Assembly (NCBI RefSeq): GCF_009720735.1
Contig: NZ_WNKU01000013.1
Coordinates: 27,221-91,220, forward strand
Source of the DNA: Heliobacterium mobile
Lineage (GTDB): Bacteria; Bacillota; Desulfitobacteriia; Heliobacteriales; Heliobacteriaceae
Direction of reading: 5' to 3'
Length of the DNA: 64,000 nt
A model generated the notes under the pieces. That model was not told the DNA's origin and made no database searches. It worked only from the letters and a program-made list of their open reading frames with translations. The position numbers and the translations under genes were made by a program. Position 1 is the first letter of the stretch, and every line of letters starts with the position of its first letter. Positions 17,349 through 26,485 of this stretch are shown here, piece after piece.

Positions 17349-17470
17349 ATAAACGCCTCCAGGCACTACTAATTCAAGGATATATTAACAATACATGAAA
17401 CGGTGTTCTACCTCTATTTTTTATTATCGTTAAACCCCACTAAAAACCTTAGAGATAATGCCGTACCGGC

Positions 17471-17507
17471 AAAACAGCCAAGTGTTACCGAAACACCTGG
17501 CTGTTTT
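17471..17507. terminator. terminator after manB
   Basis: AAAACAGCCAAGTGTT and AACACCTGGCTGTTTT pair almost perfectly around a short loop. It lies just past the manB stop on the minus strand and ends in TTTT, so it closes the 17.5-24.5 kb unit and separates it from the GT2 gene. Confidence 0.82.
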
Positions 17508-17520
17508 CTAGAATAGCTCT

Positions 17521-18885
17521 CTATGAACCTAATGATTCAATAAATGTCAGCAGTTCCGCCGTTTTCGTTTTCAGCAAAGCTTTGTCACCCCGGGTCTCCA
17601 CGTTCAAGCGAAGCAGTGGTTCTGTATTGGATGCACGCAAGTTAAACCGCCAGTCTGCATGTTCTACGCTCAGACCGTCAGTCTTGTCCATCACTCCACC
17701 GATAGAAAATGCGCTTGCCACTGCCATCAGCACCGCCTCGGGTTCGTTTATCTTACGATTGATTTCCCCGCTACAAGGGAAAAGATCCATCCGATCCTCG
17801 ATTAGCGCTGACAGCGACTTGTTCTCCCGGCACATAATTTCCAACAGGATTAGCCAAGGAATCATCCCACTGTCACAATAACTAAAATCGCGGAAATAAT
17901 GGTGGGCCGACATTTCACCACCATAGACGGCATCTTCCAGCCGCATGCGCTCTTTGATAAAGGCATGACCCGTTTTACTTTGAACGGGAATGCCTCCTGC
18001 AGTTATGACCATCTCCTGGGTATTCCAAGTCAGTCGTGGGTCATGAATAATCTTTGCCCCGCCGTACCGCTGGGCAAAGACTCGACCAAAAAGACCAACG
18101 AGATAGTATCCTTCAATAAATCGTCCCTTTTCATCAAAGAAAAAGCAGCGATCGAAATCCCCGTCCCAAGCTATCCCTACATCCGCTCCAGACTCCCGTA
18201 CCGCCCGGGCAGTCACTTCTCGGTTTTCTGGAAGCAATGGATTGGGAATTCCGTTCGGGAAGGAACCATCCGGTTCACTGTTAACTTTCATAAATCGAAT
18301 CGGCAAATGCGGTTCCAGTGCATCAATGATCGGTCCCGCACATCCGTTGCCTGGATTAACGACTACGTTCAGCGGCTTGAGACAGGAACGTTCAATATAG
18401 GAAAGGAGATGTTCAACATAAGCAGTTACAAGATTAACATGGTGTGTTTGTTTTCCTTGAACGTTACCGTGTTCAAAAACAGTATCTCTATTCATTACGA
18501 GTGCCTCAATATCTCGTAAGCCACTATCACCGCTCACCGGTCTCGCACCAGACAGAACGAGCTTCATGCCATTATACCCGGCAGGATTATGGCTAGCAGT
18601 AACCATAATCCCGCCGTCCAGATTCCAGTGGAATACGGCAAAATAGATTTGTTCGGTTCCGCAAAGCCCCACCTGAATGACATCACAACCGCCCTCGTTA
18701 AGTCCTTTAGTCAGCGCATTGGCCAACATAGGACTAGACGGACGGACATCATAGCCAACCACCACCTTCTTCGGTTGAAACAACTGGGCATAGGCCCGCC
18801 CAATCCGGTAGGCTCGTTCTTCATCTAATTCTTCTGGAACACGACCACGAATGTCATAGGCCTTAAAAGGATTCCCTTGAATCAT
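17521..18885 (-). CDS. manB: phosphomannomutase/phosphoglucomutase
   Basis: Converts mannose 6-phosphate to mannose 1-phosphate (and probably the glucose pair), supplying ManC next to it. About 454 residues: FKAYDIRGRVPEEL, the phosphoserine loop TASHNPAGYNGMK, metal-binding DGDFDRCFFFD, GGEMSAHHYF (sugar recognition) and the phosphate-binding RASNTEPLLRLNVE at the C-terminus. All family landmarks are intact. It follows manC by 28 nt and is the last gene before the terminator at 17471. The ATG at 18885 follows GAGG; a TTG one codon earlier is possible. Confidence 0.93.
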   Translation of the reverse strand: MIQGNPFKAYDIRGRVPEELDEERAYRIGRAYAQLFQPKKVVVGYDVRPSSPMLANALTKGLNEGGCDVIQVGLCGTEQIYFAVFHWNLDGGIMVTASHNPAGYNGMKLVLSGARPVSGDSGLRDIEALVMNRDTVFEHGNVQGKQTHHVNLVTAYVEHLLSYIERSCLKPLNVVVNPGNGCAGPIIDALEPHLPIRFMKVNSEPDGSFPNGIPNPLLPENREVTARAVRESGADVGIAWDGDFDRCFFFDEKGRFIEGYYLVGLFGRVFAQRYGGAKIIHDPRLTWNTQEMVITAGGIPVQSKTGHAFIKERMRLEDAVYGGEMSAHHYFRDFSYCDSGMIPWLILLEIMCRENKSLSALIEDRMDLFPCSGEINRKINEPEAVLMAVASAFSIGGVMDKTDGLSVEHADWRFNLRASNTEPLLRLNVETRGDKALLKTKTAELLTFIESLGS

Positions 18886-18913
18886 CAATCCTCAACCTCT
18901 TACTTAACTTCCC

Positions 18914-20296
18914 CTAGTACCTTCCATACTCATCACCAAATCGAACGATGTCATCTTCCTCCAGATACATACCGTTTTGTACTTCGATGATGACCAATGG
19001 GATTTTCCCGGGATTCTCTAGTCGATGCTGCGTGGACTTGGGAACAAAGACACTCTCATTCTCATGGATCATCTGCTCCTGTCCACCAATCTCCACCCGA
19101 GCCGTACCTTCTAGAACAATCCAATGCTCTGAACGATGGTAATGCATCTGCAAGCTCAACCGCTGCCCCGGAAAAACAGTTATTCGCTTTACTTTGTATC
19201 CCGGTGCTTGCGCCAAAATGGTGAAACTACCCCAAGGCCGATATTGGGTGGGGTGCTCCAGGGCTTCCCGCCGCCGTTCTGTTTTCAACCGTTCAACCAC
19301 ATCTTTAATCTTCTGAGACTCGCCACGACGGGCAACGACAATTACATCCTGCGTTTCCACCACCAAGGTATCTTCCAGACCGAGTCCCACGAGCAGTCGA
19401 TCATGGCTCATCAGCAGCGATTCACGGCAGTTTAATGTCAAACAGTCCCCTTGCACAACATTCCCGTGATTATCTTTCGGAAGTGCCTCGAAAATAGCAT
19501 CCCAAGAGCCAATGTCACTCCAATAAATTCCGAAGGGAATGACCGCAACACGGTCTGATTTCTCTGCCACTGCATGGTCAATCGATAGGGCTGGCGCATC
19601 GTTAAAACGAGACAATAAATCATTGAAAGGCAACCGGGCTAATTCAGCGAGCATCGGCTGATGTTTACTCATTTCCTCCATCAGACAGCCAATGGTGAAT
19701 GCGTACATCCCTGAGTTCCAGTAGTAACCACCTTCAGTCAAAAAAGCTTCTGCCCGGTCCATGTCCGGTTTTTCAATGAACTGCTGTACCAAAAAACCCT
19801 GTTCCCAAGGTGCTCCTGCTTGGATATAACCATAACCTGTCTCCGGTCGATCGGGTTCAATGCCAAAAGTAACGATCCGCCCTAACCGGGACATCTGCAC
19901 TGCTACGTTTACTTGTTCAATATATTCTGCCTCTGCCCACACAAGGTGATCCGAAGGAGCCACAAAAAGAACTTCATCTGCATCACAGCCGATTACATCT
20001 AAGCAGTAACAGGCACTCAAGGCAATCGCAGGCGCAGTATTCCGAGCTGAAGGTTCTAAAATGATATGCGCTCTGCCGGCACCAAGTCTACGAAGCTCCA
20101 TCTGCACATGGTGAAAATAAGACTGGTTTGTCACTACAATGATATCTTCCGGGGGCAGAGTACGAAGAAAACGTGTCACTGTCTGTCCCAATAAAGAACA
20201 GTCCCCGTTAATTTGGAGAAATTGCTTGGGGTAGTCCTGCCTGGACAAGGGAAATAAGCGGGTTCCGCCGCCACCAGCAAGGATAATCACTTTCAT
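18914..20296 (-). CDS. manC: bifunctional mannose-1-phosphate guanylyltransferase / mannose-6-phosphate isomerase
   Basis: 460 residues of the ManC/AlgA type. The N-terminal nucleotidyltransferase has LAGGGGTRLFPLSRQDYPKQ, VAPSDHLV, FIEKPD and YYWNSGMYAF. The C-terminal cupin isomerase domain has YRPWGSFTIL, GQRLSLQMHYHRSEHWIV and VFVPKSTQHRLENPG, with metal-binding His residues. Together they turn fructose 6-phosphate into GDP-mannose with the help of ManB, the next gene. GDP-mannose could feed mannose-containing glycans or the GDP-sugar dehydratase at 44037. Confidence 0.95.
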   Translation of the reverse strand: MKVIILAGGGGTRLFPLSRQDYPKQFLQINGDCSLLGQTVTRFLRTLPPEDIIVVTNQSYFHHVQMELRRLGAGRAHIILEPSARNTAPAIALSACYCLDVIGCDADEVLFVAPSDHLVWAEAEYIEQVNVAVQMSRLGRIVTFGIEPDRPETGYGYIQAGAPWEQGFLVQQFIEKPDMDRAEAFLTEGGYYWNSGMYAFTIGCLMEEMSKHQPMLAELARLPFNDLLSRFNDAPALSIDHAVAEKSDRVAVIPFGIYWSDIGSWDAIFEALPKDNHGNVVQGDCLTLNCRESLLMSHDRLLVGLGLEDTLVVETQDVIVVARRGESQKIKDVVERLKTERRREALEHPTQYRPWGSFTILAQAPGYKVKRITVFPGQRLSLQMHYHRSEHWIVLEGTARVEIGGQEQMIHENESVFVPKSTQHRLENPGKIPLVIIEVQNGMYLEEDDIVRFGDEYGRY

Positions 20297-20316
20297 CGTT
20301 CGGTATCACCTTTTGC

Positions 20317-20871
20317 TTATACAAAAATCTTTGGGAATTTTAATCGAGTTTGATAAAGTGCACCGATATGGGGCGCCATAATAAATTCAGATTGCATAAT
20401 CATATCCTCTAACTGACTCCAGGTAAATTCAGCTGATTCAATCCATTCTGTCTCATCTGGCTGCGGTTCACTAACTTTTTCTGATTCCTGTACCAAAAAA
20501 ATATAACAGCGATTGCAAAAAGCCGATGGGTGGACGGTCAACGAAGCGATAAATTCAGCTTCTACGCCAGCGTATCCGGTCTCTTCTCGCAACTCACGGA
20601 CCGCCGCCGCTTCAGGTGAATCATCCCTTTTATCCATCGCACCGGAAGGGAGTTCCCAGTCAACCTGATCGATTCCTGGACGATACTGCCGAACAAGAAC
20701 AATCTTTCCTTGTTTGGTTACGGGCACCACAACCACCCAGTCGGGATAATGAAACAAATAATAGGGAGCGATTTTAACACCATCATTAAAAAATTCGTTA
20801 GAAGTAAGGTTAATCCATTGATTTCGAATTACCGTTTCTGATTTACCCTTGCTCCAGCGCTGAATGGTCAC
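20317..20871 (-). CDS. NUDIX hydrolase (ADP-ribose/nucleotide-sugar pyrophosphatase-like)
   Basis: 184 residues. The NUDIX helix is GAMDKRDDSPEAAAVRELRE continuing into ETGY, with one residue more than the textbook spacing, as seen in a number of family members. WVVVVPVTKQGKIVLVRQYR and DQVDWELPSG precede it, as in ADP-ribose and sugar-nucleotide pyrophosphatases. It probably cleaves a nucleoside-diphosphate sugar or ADP-ribose; the location between manC and a radical SAM gene suggests nucleotide-sugar control. GTG start after GAGGAAACATA. Confidence 0.82.
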   Translation of the reverse strand: MTIQRWSKGKSETVIRNQWINLTSNEFFNDGVKIAPYYLFHYPDWVVVVPVTKQGKIVLVRQYRPGIDQVDWELPSGAMDKRDDSPEAAAVRELREETGYAGVEAEFIASLTVHPSAFCNRCYIFLVQESEKVSEPQPDETEWIESAEFTWSQLEDMIMQSEFIMAPHIGALYQTRLKFPKIFV

Positions 20872-20904
20872 TATGTTTCCTCCCCGAGAATATAATCTCT
20901 CATT

Positions 20905-22125
20905 TCACCGCGGGCAATCGTCACATATCCCATTCTCTGAAGAAGATACCATGCCCTGACGAAAGGATTGATATTTCTCCCCGAACCAAATTTGACGAAA
21001 ATCTCCCGACAATCCATTCCCAAGATGAAATACTTCGGGATGCATCCGGATGCAACAGGGTGTTACATACCCATCACAAGAAATAAAAATACCTGCAAAA
21101 GGCCACCAACAGGCCTCTTTTCGTCTTTGCCCTCCTGTATAGGTTACTGTAACTCCGATCTGCCCCAAAAGGCTACGAAGGGTTTCTACTTTATCAATTA
21201 CTTGTTCTTCTATCGCAAAAGCCGCCTCAGCGAAAAATCGGGAATTTTTATATCCTTCCTGACTGGAAATCAGCCAGTTTTCTGCCAAATGAATATGAAC
21301 TTCATCCGGTGGAAGTTGCGTAGCAAAGTAACAGAGACCGTCCATATCATCGTGATTACCCGCACTGACCACAAAGTTATAGACTAGCCGTAGCGGCCTT
21401 TCAGACTGTTTCTGGCGATATGCCCAAGCTTCGGCGATATGCGCTCGTATTTTCGTCCAATTCCCACCGGGGCGCAACTGTTGAAATCGTTCCGGTTCAG
21501 TCGAATCAATCGAAAAAATGAGTTTATCCAAGTGATCTAACATTTCCCGTTGGATTTTAATACTCCCGTTGGTCGTTATTGAAGTATTTATGTTTCTCTC
21601 CCTGAGATACTTTACCATCCGCGACAGTGACGGATTCAACAGAGGCTCACCAAGTCCTTGCAACTGAACTCGCTTTACCCGGGGAAATTGGCCCATAACG
21701 GAATAAAAGTCTTCCATATTCAAATGGTGGTTTGCACGTCCCGGGGGAAGCATACTCCGGCTACAAGACCCACAGGAGTAGTTACAGTATGTTGTCGGTT
21801 CCATTTGGAGAAAAAAGGGCTCCCAAAAAAGATTCGTCTCAATTTTATCCATAGTACAACCAGAATGCTGTAACTGCTCAATTGCTTTGGGATAATCTAA
21901 CGTAGCGATAATCACCTTATCAAAGGGAATATCCCGTAAAAGTCTTGGGGTAGCTTCTTGAACGGTAAACTCTCGAACCTGTCTTCCCAACTGGGAAAGC
22001 TCATGATCGACAATTGCCGTTATCTGAGAACGGTCCGTCAATGATGCAAATTGTTCATTTTTTTCTGTCAAAGCGTCAACTACATGTTCAGCGAACCCCT
22101 GAGAACCATAGAGGAGGTAGCGCAT
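20905..22125 (-). CDS. radical SAM/SPASM enzyme with N-terminal Rossmann-like domain
   Basis: 406 residues in two parts. Residues 1-100 are a small nucleotide-binding-like domain (MRYLLYGSQGFAEHVVDAL, then FDKVIIATLDYPKAIEQL), of the kind fused to C-termini of other proteins in this island. From about 110 comes the radical SAM part: PTTYCNYSCGSCSRS (cluster Cys residues), QGLGEPLLNPSLSR, SITTNGS and FSIDSTEP. The C-terminal region has CWWPFAG, TPCCIRMHPEVFHLGN and CDDCP, probably binding a further Fe-S cluster. Apart from the extra domain it parallels the enzyme at 11449. AAGGAGGGGCT gives a strong start; the gene follows the SDR at 22135 by 9 nt. Substrate unknown. Confidence 0.8.
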   Translation of the reverse strand: MRYLLYGSQGFAEHVVDALTEKNEQFASLTDRSQITAIVDHELSQLGRQVREFTVQEATPRLLRDIPFDKVIIATLDYPKAIEQLQHSGCTMDKIETNLFWEPFFLQMEPTTYCNYSCGSCSRSMLPPGRANHHLNMEDFYSVMGQFPRVKRVQLQGLGEPLLNPSLSRMVKYLRERNINTSITTNGSIKIQREMLDHLDKLIFSIDSTEPERFQQLRPGGNWTKIRAHIAEAWAYRQKQSERPLRLVYNFVVSAGNHDDMDGLCYFATQLPPDEVHIHLAENWLISSQEGYKNSRFFAEAAFAIEEQVIDKVETLRSLLGQIGVTVTYTGGQRRKEACWWPFAGIFISCDGYVTPCCIRMHPEVFHLGNGLSGDFRQIWFGEKYQSFRQGMVSSSENGICDDCPR

Positions 22126-22134
22126 AGCCCCTCC

Positions 22135-23130
22135 TTACCGACGAACCGCTTGGAAGTTGTCCTTAATAAAGCGAATCGTATCATCTAGAATATAATCCAT
22201 ATCATATTTAGGTGTCCATCCAAGTATTGCTTGGGCTTTCTCTGAGACACCAACGCGGAAACGTACATCCGCTTCTGGGGCAGACAAGTGTTTAAAGCCT
22301 GGGAAGGGGATTTCCCCGTTGACTTTTTCCCAGATTCGCAACGCCAAGTCACTTACCTTAAAGGTATTGAGCCCGCAAAAGTTAAAATCTTCGTTAACAA
22401 TCCCTTTTGCTAACGCCAGTTGTAACGCTTCAGCCACATCGCGGGCATGAGTAAAGGTACGCACCTGCTCACCGTCCCCGAGGATTTCAAAGGGGCTTTG
22501 CCGCACCATCGCCTTGTAGACGAAATCAGGAATAACATGAGCCATTCCGAATTCAAGTTCACCTTTTGAATCGACAGCAGGTAGTTCGCCACTCCCTACC
22601 GCATTGAAGGGACGAACAATTAGGTAGCGTAATCCGAGTTCCTGCTCAGCTCCCCGCACCATGTACTCTCCATAGAGTTTTTGCATACCATAATTCGTAA
22701 AGGGAACAAGTTGCTGATAGGCGTCTGCTTCAGTCACAGGATGCTGAACACGCTCGTAGACCATGGAAGAAGAAAAATAGACAAAGACTGCTTCTGGGGA
22801 AGAGGCTAGCGTACAGTCGATCGCGTACGCAAGAAGCTCATTATTATCACGAGCAATCTGATAGGGAATTTTATGGAAATATTTAATACCTCCAATCAAC
22901 GCAGCGAGACAAAGGATGATGTCATAACCCTTAAATTCCACCGGGTACATATTGCGCACGTCTTTCACCAAGAGCCGCACATTCGGGTGCCGCAAATAGT
23001 CATGTTGTATAAAGCCGTATTTACTAAAGTTGTCAACTATCGTTAGCTTATAGCCCTTCTCAAGAAGTTCACGACAGACATAAGAACCGATAAAACCAGC
23101 TCCACCTAAAACGAGTACATTTTTCCCCAC
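22135..23130 (-). CDS. NAD-dependent epimerase/dehydratase (extended SDR)
   Basis: 331 residues with GKNVLVLGGAGFIGSYVCRE (NAD binding), CLAALIGGIKYF, YFSSSMVYERV, the intact active-site Tyr/Lys in NYGMQKLYGEY, VRPFNAVGSGE, and RTFTHARDVAEALQLAL. It looks like a UDP-sugar 4-epimerase or a related epimerase/reductase. Unlike the three SDRs at 46-56 kb, its YxxxK motif is complete. GTG start. Lies between the sugar dehydrogenase at 23214 and the radical SAM gene. Exact sugar unknown. Confidence 0.82.
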   Translation of the reverse strand: MGKNVLVLGGAGFIGSYVCRELLEKGYKLTIVDNFSKYGFIQHDYLRHPNVRLLVKDVRNMYPVEFKGYDIILCLAALIGGIKYFHKIPYQIARDNNELLAYAIDCTLASSPEAVFVYFSSSMVYERVQHPVTEADAYQQLVPFTNYGMQKLYGEYMVRGAEQELGLRYLIVRPFNAVGSGELPAVDSKGELEFGMAHVIPDFVYKAMVRQSPFEILGDGEQVRTFTHARDVAEALQLALAKGIVNEDFNFCGLNTFKVSDLALRIWEKVNGEIPFPGFKHLSAPEADVRFRVGVSEKAQAILGWTPKYDMDYILDDTIRFIKDNFQAVRR

Positions 23131-23213
23131 AATAATACAACTCCTACCCTAATAATTTAATGATTTTGCATTCCACTTTATGGTGACACCTTCAGCAGCA
23201 CGGGCTCTTTTTA

Positions 23214-24473
23214 TTACCCTTGTCTGTAAAACATGCGTCCCTGCTGAGTCATATTCCAAATATCTACAATTAACGTACCCGGCTGTATTCTTTGTTTCAA
23301 ACTCTCCCAATTACGCTGAAATGCCGTATGTGCATTGGCGATAACAATGACATTCGAATCTTCGATGGCTGTTTCTACCGATTGGTTAGAGAAGATCTGA
23401 TAGGTGCAGTCAAGTGGATCACCTATCGATAGGTTCGGTTCTGCGATAGCAATTTCTCTGGGCACTTCTTTAAGAAGATACCGCACCAGCTTCGGAACCA
23501 AACTGTCTCGAACATCATCACTATCTTTCTTAAATGTAAAACCTAAAACAGCCACTTTGCATCCGTAAATCGATTGAACAGAGAGAATCTTTTCCACAAT
23601 TACTTTCGGCATTGACTCGTTCACACGCCATGTAGCCGTAAACAAATCAGACTGTGGAAACAGTTCACTGATCATGGCAAAATCCTTTCGCAAACAAGGG
23701 CCCGCCGTAAAGCCGGGGCCATAAAAAATGGGCCGCGGGTAATGATGATTCGTCAGATTCAGCAGTTCATAAATATCTTCCCCGAAACTGTTGGCTACCA
23801 TAAAAAAATAATTGACTAAGCCAAAATACACGTAGCGGCCTGTATTACAAAAGAGCTTTACCAGTTCTGCACCACGAAAGGTTGCTGGAAAAACCTCTCC
23901 AGTGATCTTCAAAAACAAATTGGCTGCCGTTTGAAAGCTGCCTTCTTCAGCCGTTCCGATAACTTGAGGAATTGAACTCATCTCTTCGAGAGCTTTACCC
24001 TCAAGAATTCGTTCCGGTGCGAAAGCAAGAAAATAATCTTCCCCCGTCTTCCAACCTCGTTCCGCTTCGATCCTTTTCTGGACAAATTCCGTCGTTCCAA
24101 CCGCAACGGTACTACGCAAGACGATCGTCTGTCCTCGCTGTAACTGTGGAATCACGTCGGCCAATACATGATTAATGTGCCCTAGATTCATCTCGATATG
24201 TTCCATAAAAGGAGTACCTACGGTGATGATCACTTTTTCAGCTCGCCCACACTGAGCAAGGTCATAATCTGTATCGATTGAAACACCACGGTCGAGCAAC
24301 TCTTGGCATCCCGTTTCGAAAAAAGGCATCTTTCCTTGGCGAATGGATTCAACAATATGCGTATCTCTATCAATACCCAAGACACGAAGGCCCTTATCCG
24401 CAAATATCAACGCCAGTGGCAACCCGACCCGCCCGATGCCAATCACCGCTAAATCATAATCAAAATGAGGCAT
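23214..24473 (-). CDS. UDP-glucose/GDP-mannose dehydrogenase family protein
   Basis: Oxidises C6 of a nucleotide sugar to the uronic acid with NAD. About 419 residues: DLAVIGIGRVGLPLALIFAD, ITVGTPF, RSTVAVGTTEFVQ, FAPERILEGKA, VKLFCNTGRYVYFG, and the nucleophilic Cys in GFTAGPCLRKD, then VLGFTFKKDSDDVRDS. The pattern is nearer the WecC/VipA/Tyv-like branch than the Ugd at 62452. The start is set at ATG 24473, 8 nt after CAGGAG, rather than TTG 24491. Likely substrates are UDP-GlcNAc, UDP-ManNAc, UDP-Glc or GDP-Man. Confidence 0.82.
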   Translation of the reverse strand: MPHFDYDLAVIGIGRVGLPLALIFADKGLRVLGIDRDTHIVESIRQGKMPFFETGCQELLDRGVSIDTDYDLAQCGRAEKVIITVGTPFMEHIEMNLGHINHVLADVIPQLQRGQTIVLRSTVAVGTTEFVQKRIEAERGWKTGEDYFLAFAPERILEGKALEEMSSIPQVIGTAEEGSFQTAANLFLKITGEVFPATFRGAELVKLFCNTGRYVYFGLVNYFFMVANSFGEDIYELLNLTNHHYPRPIFYGPGFTAGPCLRKDFAMISELFPQSDLFTATWRVNESMPKVIVEKILSVQSIYGCKVAVLGFTFKKDSDDVRDSLVPKLVRYLLKEVPREIAIAEPNLSIGDPLDCTYQIFSNQSVETAIEDSNVIVIANAHTAFQRNWESLKQRIQPGTLIVDIWNMTQQGRMFYRQG

Positions 24474-24499
24474 CCTGTTCACTCCTGACAATTACTTCT

Positions 24500-26485
24500 T
24501 CATAGTCCATAGTTCATTTTTCCGGTAGAAAAGGGGAGAAGCACATCCCATATAGGTGAAGACAAATCATACAACGGAGCCACTGCTGCCATGTGCTGCA
24601 GCGGCTTTAAACTCTCATAAATTGCCGACCCGGACGTCTCGGCAGCAATTATGACCATATCCGGCTTTAATGAAGGAATGTCATCAAAACCATAAATGGG
24701 GATTCCGGCAATCATACGGCCTTGTAGGTTCCGATCAACCGCTCCAATTAGATTAACGTTAGGGTATAACTTTAGTTGTCCAAAAACCCGATCAGCCATA
24801 TCCCCTCTTACTCCATAGATAAGAAGACGCTGTCTATCGACTTGAAGCTTTTCTAGAAGTTTACGGAGGCGGAAAACATAGGGTGGGGTACGGATATCGG
24901 GAATATCCAGTGCAGGACCAGCCTGAAAATCGTTGACTACCGCTCCGGAGCAGTAAAACCCCAAATCATTAGACGTAGATGGTTCCAGATTTAAAAACGA
25001 TTCTACTACTCGCTCCACGACGGAAGGGTGAAGTAAATAGTTAATGAGTGGTCGAATTTTTCCTTTTTCAGATAAGGTGGGACATTGATACTGGATATAC
25101 TCTGACACTTCCCGAGGGATATCACTAATGTCGATCTCTTCAGTTAACAACAAACCATGCATATCCTGTTTTTTTCGCTGCACATAGTTATCGTGTAATG
25201 CACCAACTTCTAGATAAGTGCGTATACCGATAACATAGACACTTTGTAGTTTTTGTAACAGGCTACGTACAAAGCTGTATTCCAGGTTTTCTACAACAAA
25301 ATCACCGACAATAAAATGAATTGCTGCAAATTGTCCCAGTTGCTTAGAAACTGTGCCTTTATTTCCATCAAGCCAGCGCCGCAGCTCTTCCTTAGAAGAA
25401 AAGCGCATGGTCTTGATTAACACTTCTTGATGCGTCACTATGTCGGTGATGTCCGTTCCACCAAAAAGCGTCCTCAACCGGTGCCCCATTGTATGCTCAC
25501 CATGAGCTCGCTGATAAGCGGCTTTCGCGATTCGATAACGTTCTTCATCGTGGGTAATGAAATAATTGATTTTATCCTTTAACTCTTCACGATTTCTAAA
25601 AAAAACGATTTCTTTACCAGGTTGAAATAACCGAGATAATTCCGGATTTTCGTTGGTCAGTTGAAAAGCCCCGGCACCAGCCACCTCAAAGTGACGTAAT
25701 TTCGTTTGATAAGAATCAATGGCATCGTCGGCGGAGAACCCCGGGTTAAATACAATCCGGGCCTGTTGATAAACGCGTGCCATTTCTTCATTCGCTACCA
25801 AACCGCCCGCACATTCCTTTAGTACGGGATGGCGCTCCCATCCAAAACCAAAAAGCTTCAACTCCAAGTTCAGTTCCTGACAGATGTAGTAAAGATCTGT
25901 CAGCATTTGCTGTCGGGAGTACCCATCTCTTAAATATATCTGCTGATTATGTTCTTGCACCAAATTCGTACCAATAAATACAATATCGTATTTTACCTCA
26001 CTGGAATGCCCGTTTTCATGTTCGACCCAATTCTGATCACGGTGAAAAAGGTTTTCATTAAATCCCCAAGGAAGCCAAAGAATCCGGTTTTTATCCCACC
26101 CTTCATGTAAGCGCTGCTGGACTCCTCGAAGAGAATGAGATGCGACCAGGTCAAAACGATGATCATGTCCAATGTTTTGACGATACCATACTTCAGGCTC
26201 ATCGTCCGCATGAAAAGCAACGATTTTTACCCCCATTGCTCGGACATAGCCAAAGAAATCGTCAGAGAAGTCTTTATTCACGGCATCGGAATAAAAAAAG
26301 AGTACATCAAAATTGCCTCGGCGCAACACCTCTAAAAGATATTGCTCATGATAACCGTTTTTACGTGAAGCCAACAACGGCGATACGTCAATACAAGCGG
26401 CATCATACATCTCCCGTATAGGTTTTACCCAATTGTCTTTTACATACTGGATCGACAAGGCTCCAACCATCAAAATACGCTTCAT
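24500..26485 (-). CDS. CgeB-type glycosyltransferase with C-terminal Rossmann-like domain (copy 1)
   Basis: 661 residues. Residues 1-340 are a GT-B transferase of the CgeB/DUF3880 kind: MKRILMVGALSIQYVKDNWV, FFYSDAVNKDF, FHADDEPEVWYR, DLVASHS, LPWGFNENLF, DIVFIGTN, the sugar-nucleotide-binding RIVFNPGFSADD and TKLRHFEVAGAGAFQLTNEN. A middle region of unknown function (IHFIVGDFVVENLEYSFVRS) follows, then a small Rossmann-like domain (LLIYGVRGDMADRVFGQL, GAVDRN, MVIIAAETSG). CgeB proteins glycosylate the spore surface in Bacillus; here the target is unknown. The start overlaps the preceding radical SAM stop in an ATGA, so the two are coupled. Paralogues at 28439 and 33253. Confidence 0.8.
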   Translation of the reverse strand: MKRILMVGALSIQYVKDNWVKPIREMYDAACIDVSPLLASRKNGYHEQYLLEVLRRGNFDVLFFYSDAVNKDFSDDFFGYVRAMGVKIVAFHADDEPEVWYRQNIGHDHRFDLVASHSLRGVQQRLHEGWDKNRILWLPWGFNENLFHRDQNWVEHENGHSSEVKYDIVFIGTNLVQEHNQQIYLRDGYSRQQMLTDLYYICQELNLELKLFGFGWERHPVLKECAGGLVANEEMARVYQQARIVFNPGFSADDAIDSYQTKLRHFEVAGAGAFQLTNENPELSRLFQPGKEIVFFRNREELKDKINYFITHDEERYRIAKAAYQRAHGEHTMGHRLRTLFGGTDITDIVTHQEVLIKTMRFSSKEELRRWLDGNKGTVSKQLGQFAAIHFIVGDFVVENLEYSFVRSLLQKLQSVYVIGIRTYLEVGALHDNYVQRKKQDMHGLLLTEEIDISDIPREVSEYIQYQCPTLSEKGKIRPLINYLLHPSVVERVVESFLNLEPSTSNDLGFYCSGAVVNDFQAGPALDIPDIRTPPYVFRLRKLLEKLQVDRQRLLIYGVRGDMADRVFGQLKLYPNVNLIGAVDRNLQGRMIAGIPIYGFDDIPSLKPDMVIIAAETSGSAIYESLKPLQHMAAVAPLYDLSSPIWDVLLPFSTGKMNYGL